Assembly: GCA_024275615.1 (NCBI GenBank)
Contig: JAJRYU010000136.1
Coordinates: 1 to 12,823, forward strand
Direction: 5' to 3'
DNA: 12,823 nucleotides
From: Planctomycetota bacterium
GTDB lineage: Bacteria > Planctomycetota > GCA-002687715 > DRQF01
The position numbers were made by a program, and so were the translations under genes. Shown here piece by piece: positions 1-7,521 of this stretch (position 1 is the first letter of the stretch; the number at the start of each line of letters is the position of its first letter). The notes beneath the pieces were generated by a model. It ran no database searches. It was not told where the DNA came from and saw nothing but the letters and a program-made list of their open reading frames with translations.

Positions 1-84
1 ATCAGCGGCAACCTCTGTCGTTGCGGGACCTACCAAAACATCTTTGAAGCAGTTGAAAAGACTGCCAAAGGAGGTGGCAAATGA
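1..84 (+). CDS. 2Fe-2S subunit of a molybdenum hydroxylase, C-terminal end only
   Basis: Only the last 27 codons are present; the gene enters from the left edge. The peptide begins ISGNLCRCGTYQNIFEAVEK and ends in a Gly/Lys-rich tail. LCRCGTY is the hallmark of the second 2Fe-2S cluster (the all-alpha domain) in the small iron-sulfur subunit of xanthine dehydrogenase, CO dehydrogenase and aldehyde oxidoreductase enzymes. This subunit passes electrons between the molybdenum centre and FAD. Its TGA stop overlaps the ATG of the next gene (ATGA), so translation of the two is probably coupled. Whether it carries a Tat signal, as periplasmic members such as PaoA do, cannot be seen because the N-terminus lies outside the window. 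Confidence 0.93.
   Translation: MSGNLCRCGTYQNIFEAVEKTAKGGGK
69..75 (+). promoter_or_regulatory. Shine-Dalgarno sequence of the molybdopterin subunit
   Basis: AGGAGGT lies 5 bases before the ATG at 81, inside the last codons of the 2Fe-2S subunit gene. It is a near-perfect match to the 16S rRNA 3' end and fixes the start of the downstream gene at 81. Confidence 0.85.
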
Positions 85-2402
85 GAAATGAACCGCAAGA
101 TATGAAGATCAAGGTTGGTTTCGGCAAGCAAATGCGCGAAATCAAAGTCAAGATTGCTGAAGGTGACATTCCTCCCTATCAGCCCGGCGATACCTTGGAT
201 GAGATAGGCAAAGGGCGCAATCGTCTGGATGCCTATGCCAAGGTCACGGGGCAAGCGAAGTTCACTTACGACCGCAAGCTCCCTGGGATGCTCTACGGAC
301 GAATCCTGCGCTCACCTCATGCCAATGCCACGGTCAAGTCCATAGACACCTCGGCAGCCGAGAAGATGCCTGGCGTCAAGGCCGTCATTAAGTTTCACGA
401 GGCATTTCGCAACCGTAGCGTGCGTCACGCTGGTGCCGGAGTTGCGGCCTTAGCGGCTGAAACAGAAGCACAAGCGGAAGCGGCTCTTCGAGTCATCAAG
501 GTCGATTACGACGTCTTGCCATTCGCCGTCACCAAAGAAGACTCCATTGCCAAAGATGCGCCAACGGTGGCAGGCCCTAATTCCGAAAACGTCGTCTCTG
601 GCAAACGTTGGAATGAGAGTCAAAATGAATATGAAGACCGCCTTGAAGACCAGAAAACGCGGACTGAAGAGGGTTTCAAAAAAGCCAAACACATCGTCGA
701 AGGCACATTCCGCACCCAAGTTCAGGTTCACAACGCTTTGGAGACTCACGGTGTTGTCTGTAGCTGGGACGGCGATTCAATCTTGATCTACGCATCCACC
801 CAAGGAACGTTTTCTTGTGTTGGCGAAGCAAAATCTGCTCGGGGCCCAACCAAAGCACGAAACGCTCACGTCATTTCTGAGTACGTCGGCGGCGGCTTCG
901 GTGCCAAGTTTGGCTTGGGTCGCGAAGGTGTTGCTGCCGCTCTCTTGGCAAAGAGTGCCAAAAAACCGGTCCACTTGATGCTCAACCGCCGAGAAGAACA
1001 GACTGATGCTGGCAACCGTCCAGATTCCCACCAAGAGCTCAAACTCGGCTTGGACGCAAAAGGCAAGATTCAAGTGCTTCGCGCTTACAGCTGGGGAACT
1101 GCTGGACCAGGGAAGAGCGGAGCCGGTGCCCGCAATCAAGTCATCTATGACATCCCCATGTTGGACAAGATCGAATACAACGTGCGCACCAATTGCGGCA
1201 GCGCTCGCGCCATGCGTGCACCGGGATTTCCTCAGGGCGCTTTTGCCCTAGAAAGCCTCTTGGACATGGCAGCCGACAAGGTTGGTATCGATCCCATAGA
1301 AATAAGAAAACGCAATGACTCTCATCCTGTTCGTCTAGCCGAATACGATATCGGAGCCGAAAAAATCGGCTGGAAGAAGAATCGCAATCGCAACCCCGGA
1401 GCGGGCAAGGGTCCGATCATGAAAGGCGTCGGTTGTGCGTCCAATGAGTGGTTCGCAGCTGGCGGCAGTGGTGCCGCCTGCTTGGTGCGCATTGACCAAA
1501 ACGGTCACGTCGAAGTGAGAAACGGTGGCCAAGACATTGGTACCGGACTACGTACCATCATGGCCCAAGTCGCGGCAGAAGAACTGGGACTGAAGATCAC
1601 CGAAATTGAGACCTTTATCGGCGACACGCATGATCCTCGTTGCCCGGGCTCTGGTGGGTCGACAACAACACCGACGCTCATGCCAGCGGTTCGCTTGGCG
1701 GCACACAATGCGGCGATTGAACTGCTTCATCTCATTGCCAGCAAGATGAAATGGAAAGCCGACGAACTGGAATTCCGAGGTGCTAAGGTCGTGCGCAAGG
1801 ACGGTCGCAAGCTGAGTAAGGAAATCAGTTTCAAACAAGTCTGTGCTCTTATACCTGACGATGTTCTCGAGGTGAATGAGAGACGTCCGGCCATGAAAAT
1901 CCCGGGGCGCAGGCGGCCACGCGCAAATTATCAAGGGTTCGCCGATACCAATAGCGGTGTCCAGTTCGCCGAAGTTGAAGTCGATATCGAAACGGGTGTT
2001 GTCAAAGTAAAACGCGTGGTTGCAGTCCAAGACTCAGGGCAAATCATCAACGCAAAAACGGCGGAAAGCCAAGTCCGTGGAGCGATCATCCAAGGGGTAA
2101 GTTATGCCTTATTCGAAGACCGCGTCATGGATCGTCAAGAAGGCCGCATGTTGAATGCCGACCTCGAGAATTACAAAATCGCAGGACCGATGGAATGCCC
2201 CGAGATCGATGTCACCTTGCTTGATGTCTACAATGGCAAGAATAACACCAACTCCATGGGCCTTGGCGAACCACCGATCATCGCCACTGCGGGAGCTATC
2301 GCCAATGCCGTTGCCAACGCCATCGGTGCCCGTGTCATGTCTATCCCGATCACACCGAAGAAGGTCCTTGCGGCTTTGGAAAAAAAGAGGAAGAACCGAT
2401 GA
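81..2402 (+). CDS. Molybdopterin-binding subunit of a xanthine dehydrogenase/aldehyde oxidoreductase family enzyme
   Basis: Complete, 773 residues, the usual length for the separate large subunit of three-subunit molybdenum hydroxylases (PaoC/YagR, XdhA and CoxL type). Seen in order: the N-terminal a/b hammerhead domain (about 43-155, with RLDAYAKVTGQAKFTYD and LYGRILRSPHA); the cofactor motif GGGFG at 270-274; RAMRAPGF at 376-383; GQDIGTG at 483-489; PGSGGSTTT at 522-530; and the C-terminal GLGEPP, where E730 occupies the catalytic glutamate position. The family hydroxylates a carbon of an aldehyde or N-heterocycle using water, on a Mo-molybdopterin (often MCD) centre. The first 40 residues are a charged extension with no export signal; related enzymes are exported through the 2Fe-2S partner, if at all. 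Gene order here is 2Fe-2S, Mo, FAD, whereas in PaoABC the FAD gene is in the middle. Substrate is unknown. Confidence 0.93.
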   Translation: MRNEPQDMKIKVGFGKQMREIKVKIAEGDIPPYQPGDTLDEIGKGRNRLDAYAKVTGQAKFTYDRKLPGMLYGRILRSPHANATVKSIDTSAAEKMPGVKAVIKFHEAFRNRSVRHAGAGVAALAAETEAQAEAALRVIKVDYDVLPFAVTKEDSIAKDAPTVAGPNSENVVSGKRWNESQNEYEDRLEDQKTRTEEGFKKAKHIVEGTFRTQVQVHNALETHGVVCSWDGDSILIYASTQGTFSCVGEAKSARGPTKARNAHVISEYVGGGFGAKFGLGREGVAAALLAKSAKKPVHLMLNRREEQTDAGNRPDSHQELKLGLDAKGKIQVLRAYSWGTAGPGKSGAGARNQVIYDIPMLDKIEYNVRTNCGSARAMRAPGFPQGAFALESLLDMAADKVGIDPIEIRKRNDSHPVRLAEYDIGAEKIGWKKNRNRNPGAGKGPIMKGVGCASNEWFAAGGSGAACLVRIDQNGHVEVRNGGQDIGTGLRTIMAQVAAEELGLKITEIETFIGDTHDPRCPGSGGSTTTPTLMPAVRLAAHNAAIELLHLIASKMKWKADELEFRGAKVVRKDGRKLSKEISFKQVCALIPDDVLEVNERRPAMKIPGRRRPRANYQGFADTNSGVQFAEVEVDIETGVVKVKRVVAVQDSGQIINAKTAESQVRGAIIQGVSYALFEDRVMDRQEGRMLNADLENYKIAGPMECPEIDVTLLDVYNGKNNTNSMGLGEPPIIATAGAIANAVANAIGARVMSIPITPKKVLAALEKKRKNR

Positions 2403-3379
2403 AACCATACAAGATGGCATTGCCCAAGACTGTCAAGAGCGCTGTCTCTGTGCTCGGTTCAGACTTCGAAAAGACTCAGATTCTCGCTGGAGGCACTGAC
2501 CTTCTGGCGGGAATGAAAGAGCACATTCTGGAGCCTGAGTTGGTCGTCAACCTCAAGAGCGTAAGAGGCATCTCTGAAATCGTCATGACCAAGGAAGCCG
2601 TCGAGATTGGCGCCTTGGTCAAACTTGACGACTTGGGCGGTCACAAAGACCTGCAAAAGCGCTGGCCGGCATTAGCCCAATCCGTTGTGCAAACGGCGAC
2701 ACCACAAATCCGCAATGTCGGCACTTTGGGCGGCAATCTATGTCAGCGGCCCCGCTGTTGGTATTTTCGCGACGAGACCTATCACTGCTCAAAGAAAGGC
2801 GGCGGTACCTGTTATGCCTTTGATGGCGAAAACCAGTATCACGCGATATTTGAAAACGGCGTCTGCCAGATCGTACATCCTTCGAATCTCGCAGGCCCAC
2901 TGATCGCCTACGACGCTCAAGTGGAAATTCACGGGGCAAACGGCAGTCGTCTCGTACGATTGGAGAAGTTCTTTGTCACACCTGAGCAGAACATTGCGCG
3001 CGAGAACATACTTCAGCCCAATGAAGTTCTGACGAAGGTCATCATTCCATTCACTTCAGCCAACAAGAAATCGGCCTATTTGGAGACACGGGAAAAGCAA
3101 TCCTTTGACTGGGCTCTCTGTGGTGCTTCGTTGAACCTGCGCATGGATGGCAAGGTGATCAAGGAAGCACGCGTTGTCCTCAACGCCGTCGCCCCTCGCC
3201 CGATTAGAAGATATGACTTAGAAGGCATGTTGGTGGGCAAGAAAGCGGGTTCCTCTCTCTTCAAGAAAGTGTCAGCGGAGGCCGTCAAGTCGGCAACACC
3301 GCTGGCCAAGAATGGCTACAAACTTGACCTGTTGCGTGTCGTTCTCGAACGTGGTCTCAAACAAGCATCGGAGGCATAA
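2399..3379 (+). CDS. FAD-binding subunit of the molybdenum hydroxylase, with a probable extra 4Fe-4S site
   Basis: Complete, 326 residues. It overlaps the preceding gene by ATGA, with GAGGAAG at 2387-2393 as ribosome binding site. AGGTDLLAGMK at 30-40 and GTLGGN at 108-113 are the two FAD pyrophosphate-binding segments of the CoxM/PaoB family; the C-terminal third is the CO dehydrogenase flavoprotein C-terminal domain. Between them lies an insert with cysteines at 120, 130, 138 and 156 (RPRCWYFRDETYHC, then GGGTC, then GVCQIVHPSNLA). By memory of the family, E. coli PaoB has the same segment (RTRCTYFRD..., ending ...HPSDLA) and uses its cysteines to bind a 4Fe-4S cluster; the 4-hydroxybenzoyl-CoA reductase beta subunit also carries an extra cluster. 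A fourth Fe-S centre is therefore inferred. C115 is an additional cysteine. The subunit passes electrons on to an acceptor; which one is unknown. Confidence 0.92.
   Translation: MKPYKMALPKTVKSAVSVLGSDFEKTQILAGGTDLLAGMKEHILEPELVVNLKSVRGISEIVMTKEAVEIGALVKLDDLGGHKDLQKRWPALAQSVVQTATPQIRNVGTLGGNLCQRPRCWYFRDETYHCSKKGGGTCYAFDGENQYHAIFENGVCQIVHPSNLAGPLIAYDAQVEIHGANGSRLVRLEKFFVTPEQNIARENILQPNEVLTKVIIPFTSANKKSAYLETREKQSFDWALCGASLNLRMDGKVIKEARVVLNAVAPRPIRRYDLEGMLVGKKAGSSLFKKVSAEAVKSATPLAKNGYKLDLLRVVLERGLKQASEA
3370..3374 (+). promoter_or_regulatory. Shine-Dalgarno sequence of the small cysteine-rich gene
   Basis: GGAGG sits inside the last codons of the FAD subunit gene, 6 bases before the ATG at 3381. 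It decides the start of the 81-residue protein: the frame is open further upstream, but that part lies inside the FAD gene. Confidence 0.8.
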
Positions 3380-3380
3380 G

Positions 3381-3626
3381 ATGTCCCACCATTCCCATCC
3401 TGATCCCAACTTCTTGCCGCCGGACATTTGCCCCATTTTGCGGACCAAGGCGCTGGCTCTTAACACTCATTACGAAACGTCGGCTTTTGAGGAGCGGGCC
3501 CAATCAAACGTAGCTGTCTTCTACTGCATGCAAACCATGTCGGCGTTCGGTCCAGACGACCTTGACGTCGGCCCGGGAGAATGCCGCAAGAAGAGAACAT
3601 GCTGGTGCGGGGATCCGGAAATCTAA
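3381..3626 (+). CDS. Small cysteine-rich protein, last gene of the molybdenum hydroxylase operon
   Basis: 81 residues starting MSHHSHPDPNFLPPDICPIL. It begins one base after the stop of the FAD subunit gene, with a good ribosome binding site in that gene, so it belongs to the same transcript. Cysteines are at 17, 49, 68, 74 and 76, arranged as CPILRTK, then FYCMQT followed by FGPDD, then a terminal C-x5-C-x-C. This spacing of CPxLRxK, YCxxT, GPD and a C-terminal Cys pair resembles, from memory, small uncharacterised proteins of environmental bacteria; I cannot name a family. There is no signal peptide or membrane segment. Metal or Fe-S binding, or a role in cofactor insertion or electron transfer for the neighbouring enzyme, are possible from composition and position only. 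Reality as a gene is likely; function unknown. Confidence 0.78.
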   Translation: MSHHSHPDPNFLPPDICPILRTKALALNTHYETSAFEERAQSNVAVFYCMQTMSAFGPDDLDVGPGECRKKRTCWCGDPEI

Positions 3627-3661
3627 GAAAGCGAAATGGAGTGGGTCCAAGTTGCGCATGA

Positions 3662-3701
3662 CCGCCTCATGTTCTTCGGACAACCCGCAGATATGAGGCG
3701 G
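3662..3701 (+). terminator. Inverted repeat after the molybdenum hydroxylase operon, possible terminator
   Basis: CCGCCTCAT (3662-3670) and ATGAGGCGG (3693-3701) are perfect 9-base inverted repeats separated by 22 bases. The stem can extend inwards by three pairs including two G-U. Alternatively the intervening part can form its own short hairpin, TGTTC-TTC-GGACA (3670-3682). It starts 36 bases after the stop of the small cysteine-rich gene. No T-run follows on either strand, so it is not a classic intrinsic terminator; it may be a Rho-type end, an mRNA-stabilising hairpin or a binding site. The remainder of the 250 bp between genes (3627-3876) shows an A-rich stretch and a TATATT (3719-3724) without a convincing -35 partner; I see no other gene in it. 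Confidence 0.45.
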
Positions 3702-3876
3702 ACTAAGCGAAAAAAGTGTATATTGAGGCGTTACGTCGGCTGAGTTTTTGCGCTTCCACAACGTCACGCAAGAGTTTGAACCTTGCCCAGGCTCTCCCAA
3801 TTCTTGTGTGGCGCACGAGTTAGCAGCAATAGGGATATGTTTTGTCCCTTGCACACGCCATCAGCTAGGATCTGCC

Positions 3877-5322
3877 ATGATTAAGACTTTTTGCACAACT
3901 CTCGCTTTCACTTGTTTGTTCCTATCGATTTCAGCATCGGCCCAAAACGAGTTTCCAGGTCAACTGGTTCAACAATCCAGTCAGCTCAACTATTGGAACG
4001 TTCGCACATTCGACAAGAGTGGCTATTTTGAGTTGTTTGACCCCATTGAGGATGATGCCCGCATTGGCTTTTGGAGTGCCGATGGCACCAACGCCCCGAG
4101 CCAGAAAATTGTCACAGTCGATGGCATCCTAGGCTATGCGATTCCTGCCAACCAACCCTACGCCATCGGTATCGTCCTCACAGAAGCGCTCTACGACACA
4201 AGTCCAGGGGAGAGCTTTGACAACTTTGGCAAGTTCTTCGAAGAAGGCCTCGTTTTGCCAACGTCAATAAACCCAGCGACTTGGAACAGTGTCAATACCA
4301 ACCAATTCGTCCACATGATGTCCAGTGATATGTGGTCCATGCTCGCCGGAGACCCGACGCTACTTGCAAGTTGGGGGACGGCTATTGGCGGCTTGCCACC
4401 AGTCGCTGGCGAGTTGCCCTGGGGTTATGCCGCTCCCTTGGGAGCAGGAAGATTCTTTAGCCAGGTGCAACCGTTCTTGCCAAGTCTTCCTCCCTCGGTC
4501 GGTCCTGGAGGCGGCTCGCTCATTGGCATGAACCTCGTTATCCAAGTTGGCATTTTGGACACCAACGGTTCGACGCCAGCCGCTGCGAAGTTTTCGTTAA
4601 CAAACGCCATCGGCATTCAAGCCATGGCCGGGCCACCTCTCAAGCTCAACGCTGGGCCAGGTGGAAACTGGGGGCCGCCCCTGTCCAGAATCGATTTCAA
4701 AGTTCAAAGCCCCAACTCCAGCATGGTTGTGAACGTCAATTTATCTGACGGTACCACCGCGACTGTGCCGATGAGCATCATCAATGGAACAACCGCTGGT
4801 TTCCGGCTGCCAAGACTGGCAATTACGCAGGGGTTGAGCGTGCGCAGCCACCTTGGTGTAGTCCCGGCACTGAGGCAGCCAATCGCTATCGTGACTCACG
4901 ACGAAGTCCAGGACATCGCCATCGTCGGCGTACCGACCTTTACCACCAAAACCAAGGAGGACGGCTTGCGCGTCTTTGGCGCCAGTGTCATTGGCAACGT
5001 ATCCCAAATCGCAAACACCATCCTGACGATCCCTGTTCCACCCGATTTCGCGACCTATGACCTTGAAGTGAAAGTCTATCCCCTCGACCGCCCACGCATG
5101 TATGCTGGTTTGGGGCAAAATGTACCTCTCAATCTGGCGGTTGCGCCCGTGGGGGCACTTCCTGCCCTTGCTCCTTATGCGCTCAGCACCAGCTTCGCAC
5201 CGGGCGCGGTTGTTCTGGAGGAGAGTTACACAAATCTGAGCGGACCTGTTGACCTAACCATGGTCAACACGGCCTTCGGGGGTTTCGACTTCCTTGCCGT
5301 TGCGCGCGCAGTCGAAAAATAA
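3877..5322 (+). CDS. Secreted protein of unknown function
   Basis: I do not recognise this protein. From the ATG at 3877 it has 481 residues, with AGGA at 3867-3870 six bases upstream. The N-terminus is a typical Sec signal peptide: a Lys at position 3, a hydrophobic core (about 7-19), then SASA followed by QN, with likely cleavage after residue 22. The frame is open back to a TTG at 3748, but that would bury the signal peptide behind 43 residues with no coding character. The mature part is rich in Gly, Pro, Asn and small hydrophobics, has few charges, one Cys (in the signal region) and no repeats or catalytic motif that I can see. A stretch near 211-245 (LIGMNLVIQVGILDTNG, then LTNAIGIQ) recalls beta-rich modules common in planctomycete secreted proteins; this is an impression from memory. 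It is followed after 23 bp by a hydrolase gene and is probably cotranscribed with it. Confidence 0.82.
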   Translation: MIKTFCTTLAFTCLFLSISASAQNEFPGQLVQQSSQLNYWNVRTFDKSGYFELFDPIEDDARIGFWSADGTNAPSQKIVTVDGILGYAIPANQPYAIGIVLTEALYDTSPGESFDNFGKFFEEGLVLPTSINPATWNSVNTNQFVHMMSSDMWSMLAGDPTLLASWGTAIGGLPPVAGELPWGYAAPLGAGRFFSQVQPFLPSLPPSVGPGGGSLIGMNLVIQVGILDTNGSTPAAAKFSLTNAIGIQAMAGPPLKLNAGPGGNWGPPLSRIDFKVQSPNSSMVVNVNLSDGTTATVPMSIINGTTAGFRLPRLAITQGLSVRSHLGVVPALRQPIAIVTHDEVQDIAIVGVPTFTTKTKEDGLRVFGASVIGNVSQIANTILTIPVPPDFATYDLEVKVYPLDRPRMYAGLGQNVPLNLAVAPVGALPALAPYALSTSFAPGAVVLEESYTNLSGPVDLTMVNTAFGGFDFLAVARAVEK

Positions 5323-5345
5323 GACGCCGAATCGGGAGTCCATTG

Positions 5346-6320
5346 ATGAAACGGACACTGAGCGCCTCCCTCTTGTTCCTTGTCTCTTTCTACCCCGGTG
5401 CACCCTCGTCACAACCGAGATCTCAATCCGCGGGGTTCGCTGTTCTTCACACTGCAACCGCAGCCCAGGTCAGCCAACTTGGCAAAGAAGGTTGTTCTGT
5501 TGATCCTGCGAATCCGGATCTACCTAGCGGTCTTGCCGAAGGTGAACAAGTCAGACTCTACCGCCACGACCAAGCTGACTTTGCGCTCTACACCGTCTTC
5601 TTTAAGACAGAGTCTCCGCCTGCGATAACGCGCATTCGCTTAACTCAGGCTGGCCGCAGTCGCATTGGATACGGAACTCCAAGTGGCGAACGCCTTGTCA
5701 TCCGCAGGCAAACAGTTGCGGAGAGACTCACTCAAGCCCAAGCCATGGCGGGAGACGAGATGATCGAGTTTGTTGAGACCACAGCAGACAGACTTGGAGG
5801 TCCGCTCAACTTGCTGGTTTTGACTCCCCACGGCGGCGCGATAGAAATCAACACCGACAAGATCGGTAGGCGTATTGTCAATTCACAGCAGCTAAGGCCT
5901 TCAGCGATTTTGTGGGGTTGCCAAGGCTATCGAGCCGGTGGCGGCGCTTTTGCACGTTGGCACATCACCAGCACAGCACTCTCAACCCCTAGTTTTCCAC
6001 AGTTAGAAAAGCTGATTGGAGAACAAAGGGAGTTTCGGCAGGCCATTTCCATCCACGGTCATTCTGGCCCTGACATCTTGATCGGCGGAGCGGGAAAGAA
6101 CGCCACCAAAGCCGCCATCTACAAACAAATCCTGAAACAAGGACTCCCAGCCAACACCAGGATCGTTGCCGCCGGTATGCCACTCTCCGGTACTTCGCCG
6201 GGCAACATTGTGAATCGGTATTCCACCGATGGCATTCAGATCGAACTGCCGCTTGTCATCAGGCAAAGCCATTGGCGCGCTGTGAGTGACGCCATCATCG
6301 CAGCGCTACCACGACCTTGA
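5346..6320 (+). CDS. Poly-gamma-glutamate hydrolase family zinc hydrolase (PF05908), exported
   Basis: 324 residues from the ATG at 5346, preceded by GGGAG at 5334-5338; a TTG directly before it (5343) is a less likely start. An N-terminal signal peptide is seen (MKRTLSASLLFLVSFYPG). The C-terminal half has the hallmarks of the phage PghP-like family with a carboxypeptidase-type fold: LLVLTPHGGAIE at 156-167, where H162 and E167 have the HxxxxE zinc-ligand spacing; SIHGHSG at 235-241, where H237 is the likely third ligand; and GIQIELP at 296-302, where E300 is the likely catalytic acid/base. Known members cleave gamma-glutamyl bonds of poly-gamma-glutamate. About 100 residues precede the usual core and are unassigned. 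The substrate here could be another gamma-glutamyl polymer or cell wall peptide. It lies 23 bp after the secreted protein gene and ends 22 bp from a convergent gene, with no clear terminator between. Confidence 0.85.
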   Translation: MKRTLSASLLFLVSFYPGAPSSQPRSQSAGFAVLHTATAAQVSQLGKEGCSVDPANPDLPSGLAEGEQVRLYRHDQADFALYTVFFKTESPPAITRIRLTQAGRSRIGYGTPSGERLVIRRQTVAERLTQAQAMAGDEMIEFVETTADRLGGPLNLLVLTPHGGAIEINTDKIGRRIVNSQQLRPSAILWGCQGYRAGGGAFARWHITSTALSTPSFPQLEKLIGEQREFRQAISIHGHSGPDILIGGAGKNATKAAIYKQILKQGLPANTRIVAAGMPLSGTSPGNIVNRYSTDGIQIELPLVIRQSHWRAVSDAIIAALPRP

Positions 6321-6342
6321 CATGCTTCCGCCGACCGCAGCA

Positions 6343-7521
6343 TCAACGTGTTCCAGTCACTTCGCCCTGAGGCTTGAGGGTAAGGCGGTTATTCCAATCC
6401 AGCCAACGCATGAGGACCGCTTTTAGTCTTTCTTTGCGTCGACGAGCATCGTAGCGCAGGACCCTGGGCGGTGGCGATCGCAGGCCACGCAAGGCAACCC
6501 AAAGAGCCAAGGCGATGAGAACCACATAAATTGTATCAACGCGCGGCAAAAGAAATGCGAGATAGAAGAAAACGGGAGTGCCAATAGCAGCGAGCCACAA
6601 CAGTCGGCGCCAAATGGCACCTTGTCTCAGTCGTAGTCCTAGAAAACTCGGCACACGGTCGAGAGGCACAAAAGCGATCATCACTAACCAAAGCGTGTCG
6701 TAAGGGCCTGAACCGAGAGTCATCATCGCGAGGAGATGGAAACTTGCGGCGGTGGGCAGGAAGAACCATCGAGACTTCGGCCAAAACAAAACCGCAGGAA
6801 AACCCACTTGCACGATGATGAGCCCCACTGACATGGCGGCACAAAGCTGGGGGCTACGTGCGAAGAATGAGGACCATGGTGCTCCGGATCCGAGCATGAA
6901 AGACTGCAAGGTATAACCGTTCATCCACTCGAACCCTGAACGAGCAAGTTTGGTGAGTCCCGCGAAAACATAGCCAAATGCGATACTCCACTGGACAAAT
7001 CGTAGTGGCCACATCGCCAGAGTATCGCGCCGGGGAATCGAGTTCAGTGTTGAACTTTGCCAAGCTCTTACACAATCGCGCAGAAGAGCATCAATCGCAA
7101 GCCGCCTACCGCAGGGAGAAAACGCAAGGGCCCATAGAGCAAAAACGAGTACCACTTTTTCGTGGTGAGCTTGCCCCGTTGAATAGGCCATTCCCCAAAA
7201 CCAAAAATAAAGCGTTGCGGCCACAAGGCAGGAGGTTCGGGTGAACAAACCAACAACACCTGTAAAAGTAGCGACAGCAAGAACGCTGCCCAGAAAGCGT
7301 ACTGTAGCCACCGTAGGAGGGGTCTGTCCCAGGAGTTCAAAGACAAATATGGGATTCCAAAAGTGGCCGGCGCTGCCAGGCACGCTCTCGGCAAGCTGAA
7401 AGACCTGAAATTTGACGACGCCCAGAGTGCGACTGGCCAGAATCAACATCGTCACCCGAAAGAACGCCAAGCGCATGAGAGATGATTCAGGAAACCAGTA
7501 GGATAGCCACTTATCGAACAC
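6343..7521 (-). CDS. HTTM domain membrane protein (vitamin K-dependent gamma-carboxylase-like)
   Basis: 392 residues from a GTG at 7521, placed six bases after GGAGG. It overlaps the stop of the upstream gene by 11 bp, so translation is coupled. The frame is open 71 codons further up, but that part lies over the neighbour's coding region. Many hydrophobic segments are seen, roughly at 14-33, 76-112, 121-137, 174-190, 225-270, 274-290 and 306-346. Family signatures are SSLMRLAFFRV near the N-terminus, HHEKVVLVFALWALAFSP at 119-136, FAGLTKLARSGFEWMNGY at 186-203 and the FHL at 261-263. From memory the human carboxylase has AGVKKLDADWVEGY with its base lysine in this motif, so K191 aligns with that residue; H119/H120 fall near the human NNHSYL motif. 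The soluble carboxylase domain that follows HTTM in the human enzyme is absent; the C-terminus is a basic tail. Function in bacteria is largely unknown. Confidence 0.82.
   Translation of the reverse strand: MFDKWLSYWFPESSLMRLAFFRVTMLILASRTLGVVKFQVFQLAESVPGSAGHFWNPIFVFELLGQTPPTVATVRFLGSVLAVATFTGVVGLFTRTSCLVAATLYFWFWGMAYSTGQAHHEKVVLVFALWALAFSPCGRRLAIDALLRDCVRAWQSSTLNSIPRRDTLAMWPLRFVQWSIAFGYVFAGLTKLARSGFEWMNGYTLQSFMLGSGAPWSSFFARSPQLCAAMSVGLIIVQVGFPAVLFWPKSRWFFLPTAASFHLLAMMTLGSGPYDTLWLVMIAFVPLDRVPSFLGLRLRQGAIWRRLLWLAAIGTPVFFYLAFLLPRVDTIYVVLIALALWVALRGLRSPPPRVLRYDARRRKERLKAVLMRWLDWNNRLTLKPQGEVTGTR

Noticed and set aside
1548..2030. 160-codon - strand frame opposite the molybdopterin subunit
   Set aside because: Antisense to a gene with all family motifs; no recognisable protein.
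3312..3380. Earlier start for the small cysteine-rich protein
   Set aside because: The extra 23 residues lie inside the FAD subunit gene in another frame; ATG 3381 follows GGAGG directly.
3719..3724. TATATT as a -10 promoter box for the secreted protein gene
   Set aside because: No acceptable -35 element 16-18 bases upstream, and it is about 150 bases from the start codon.
3748..3876. Upstream extension of the secreted protein from a TTG at 3748
   Set aside because: It would place 43 non-hydrophobic residues before a textbook signal peptide; the ATG at 3877 has its own AGGA.
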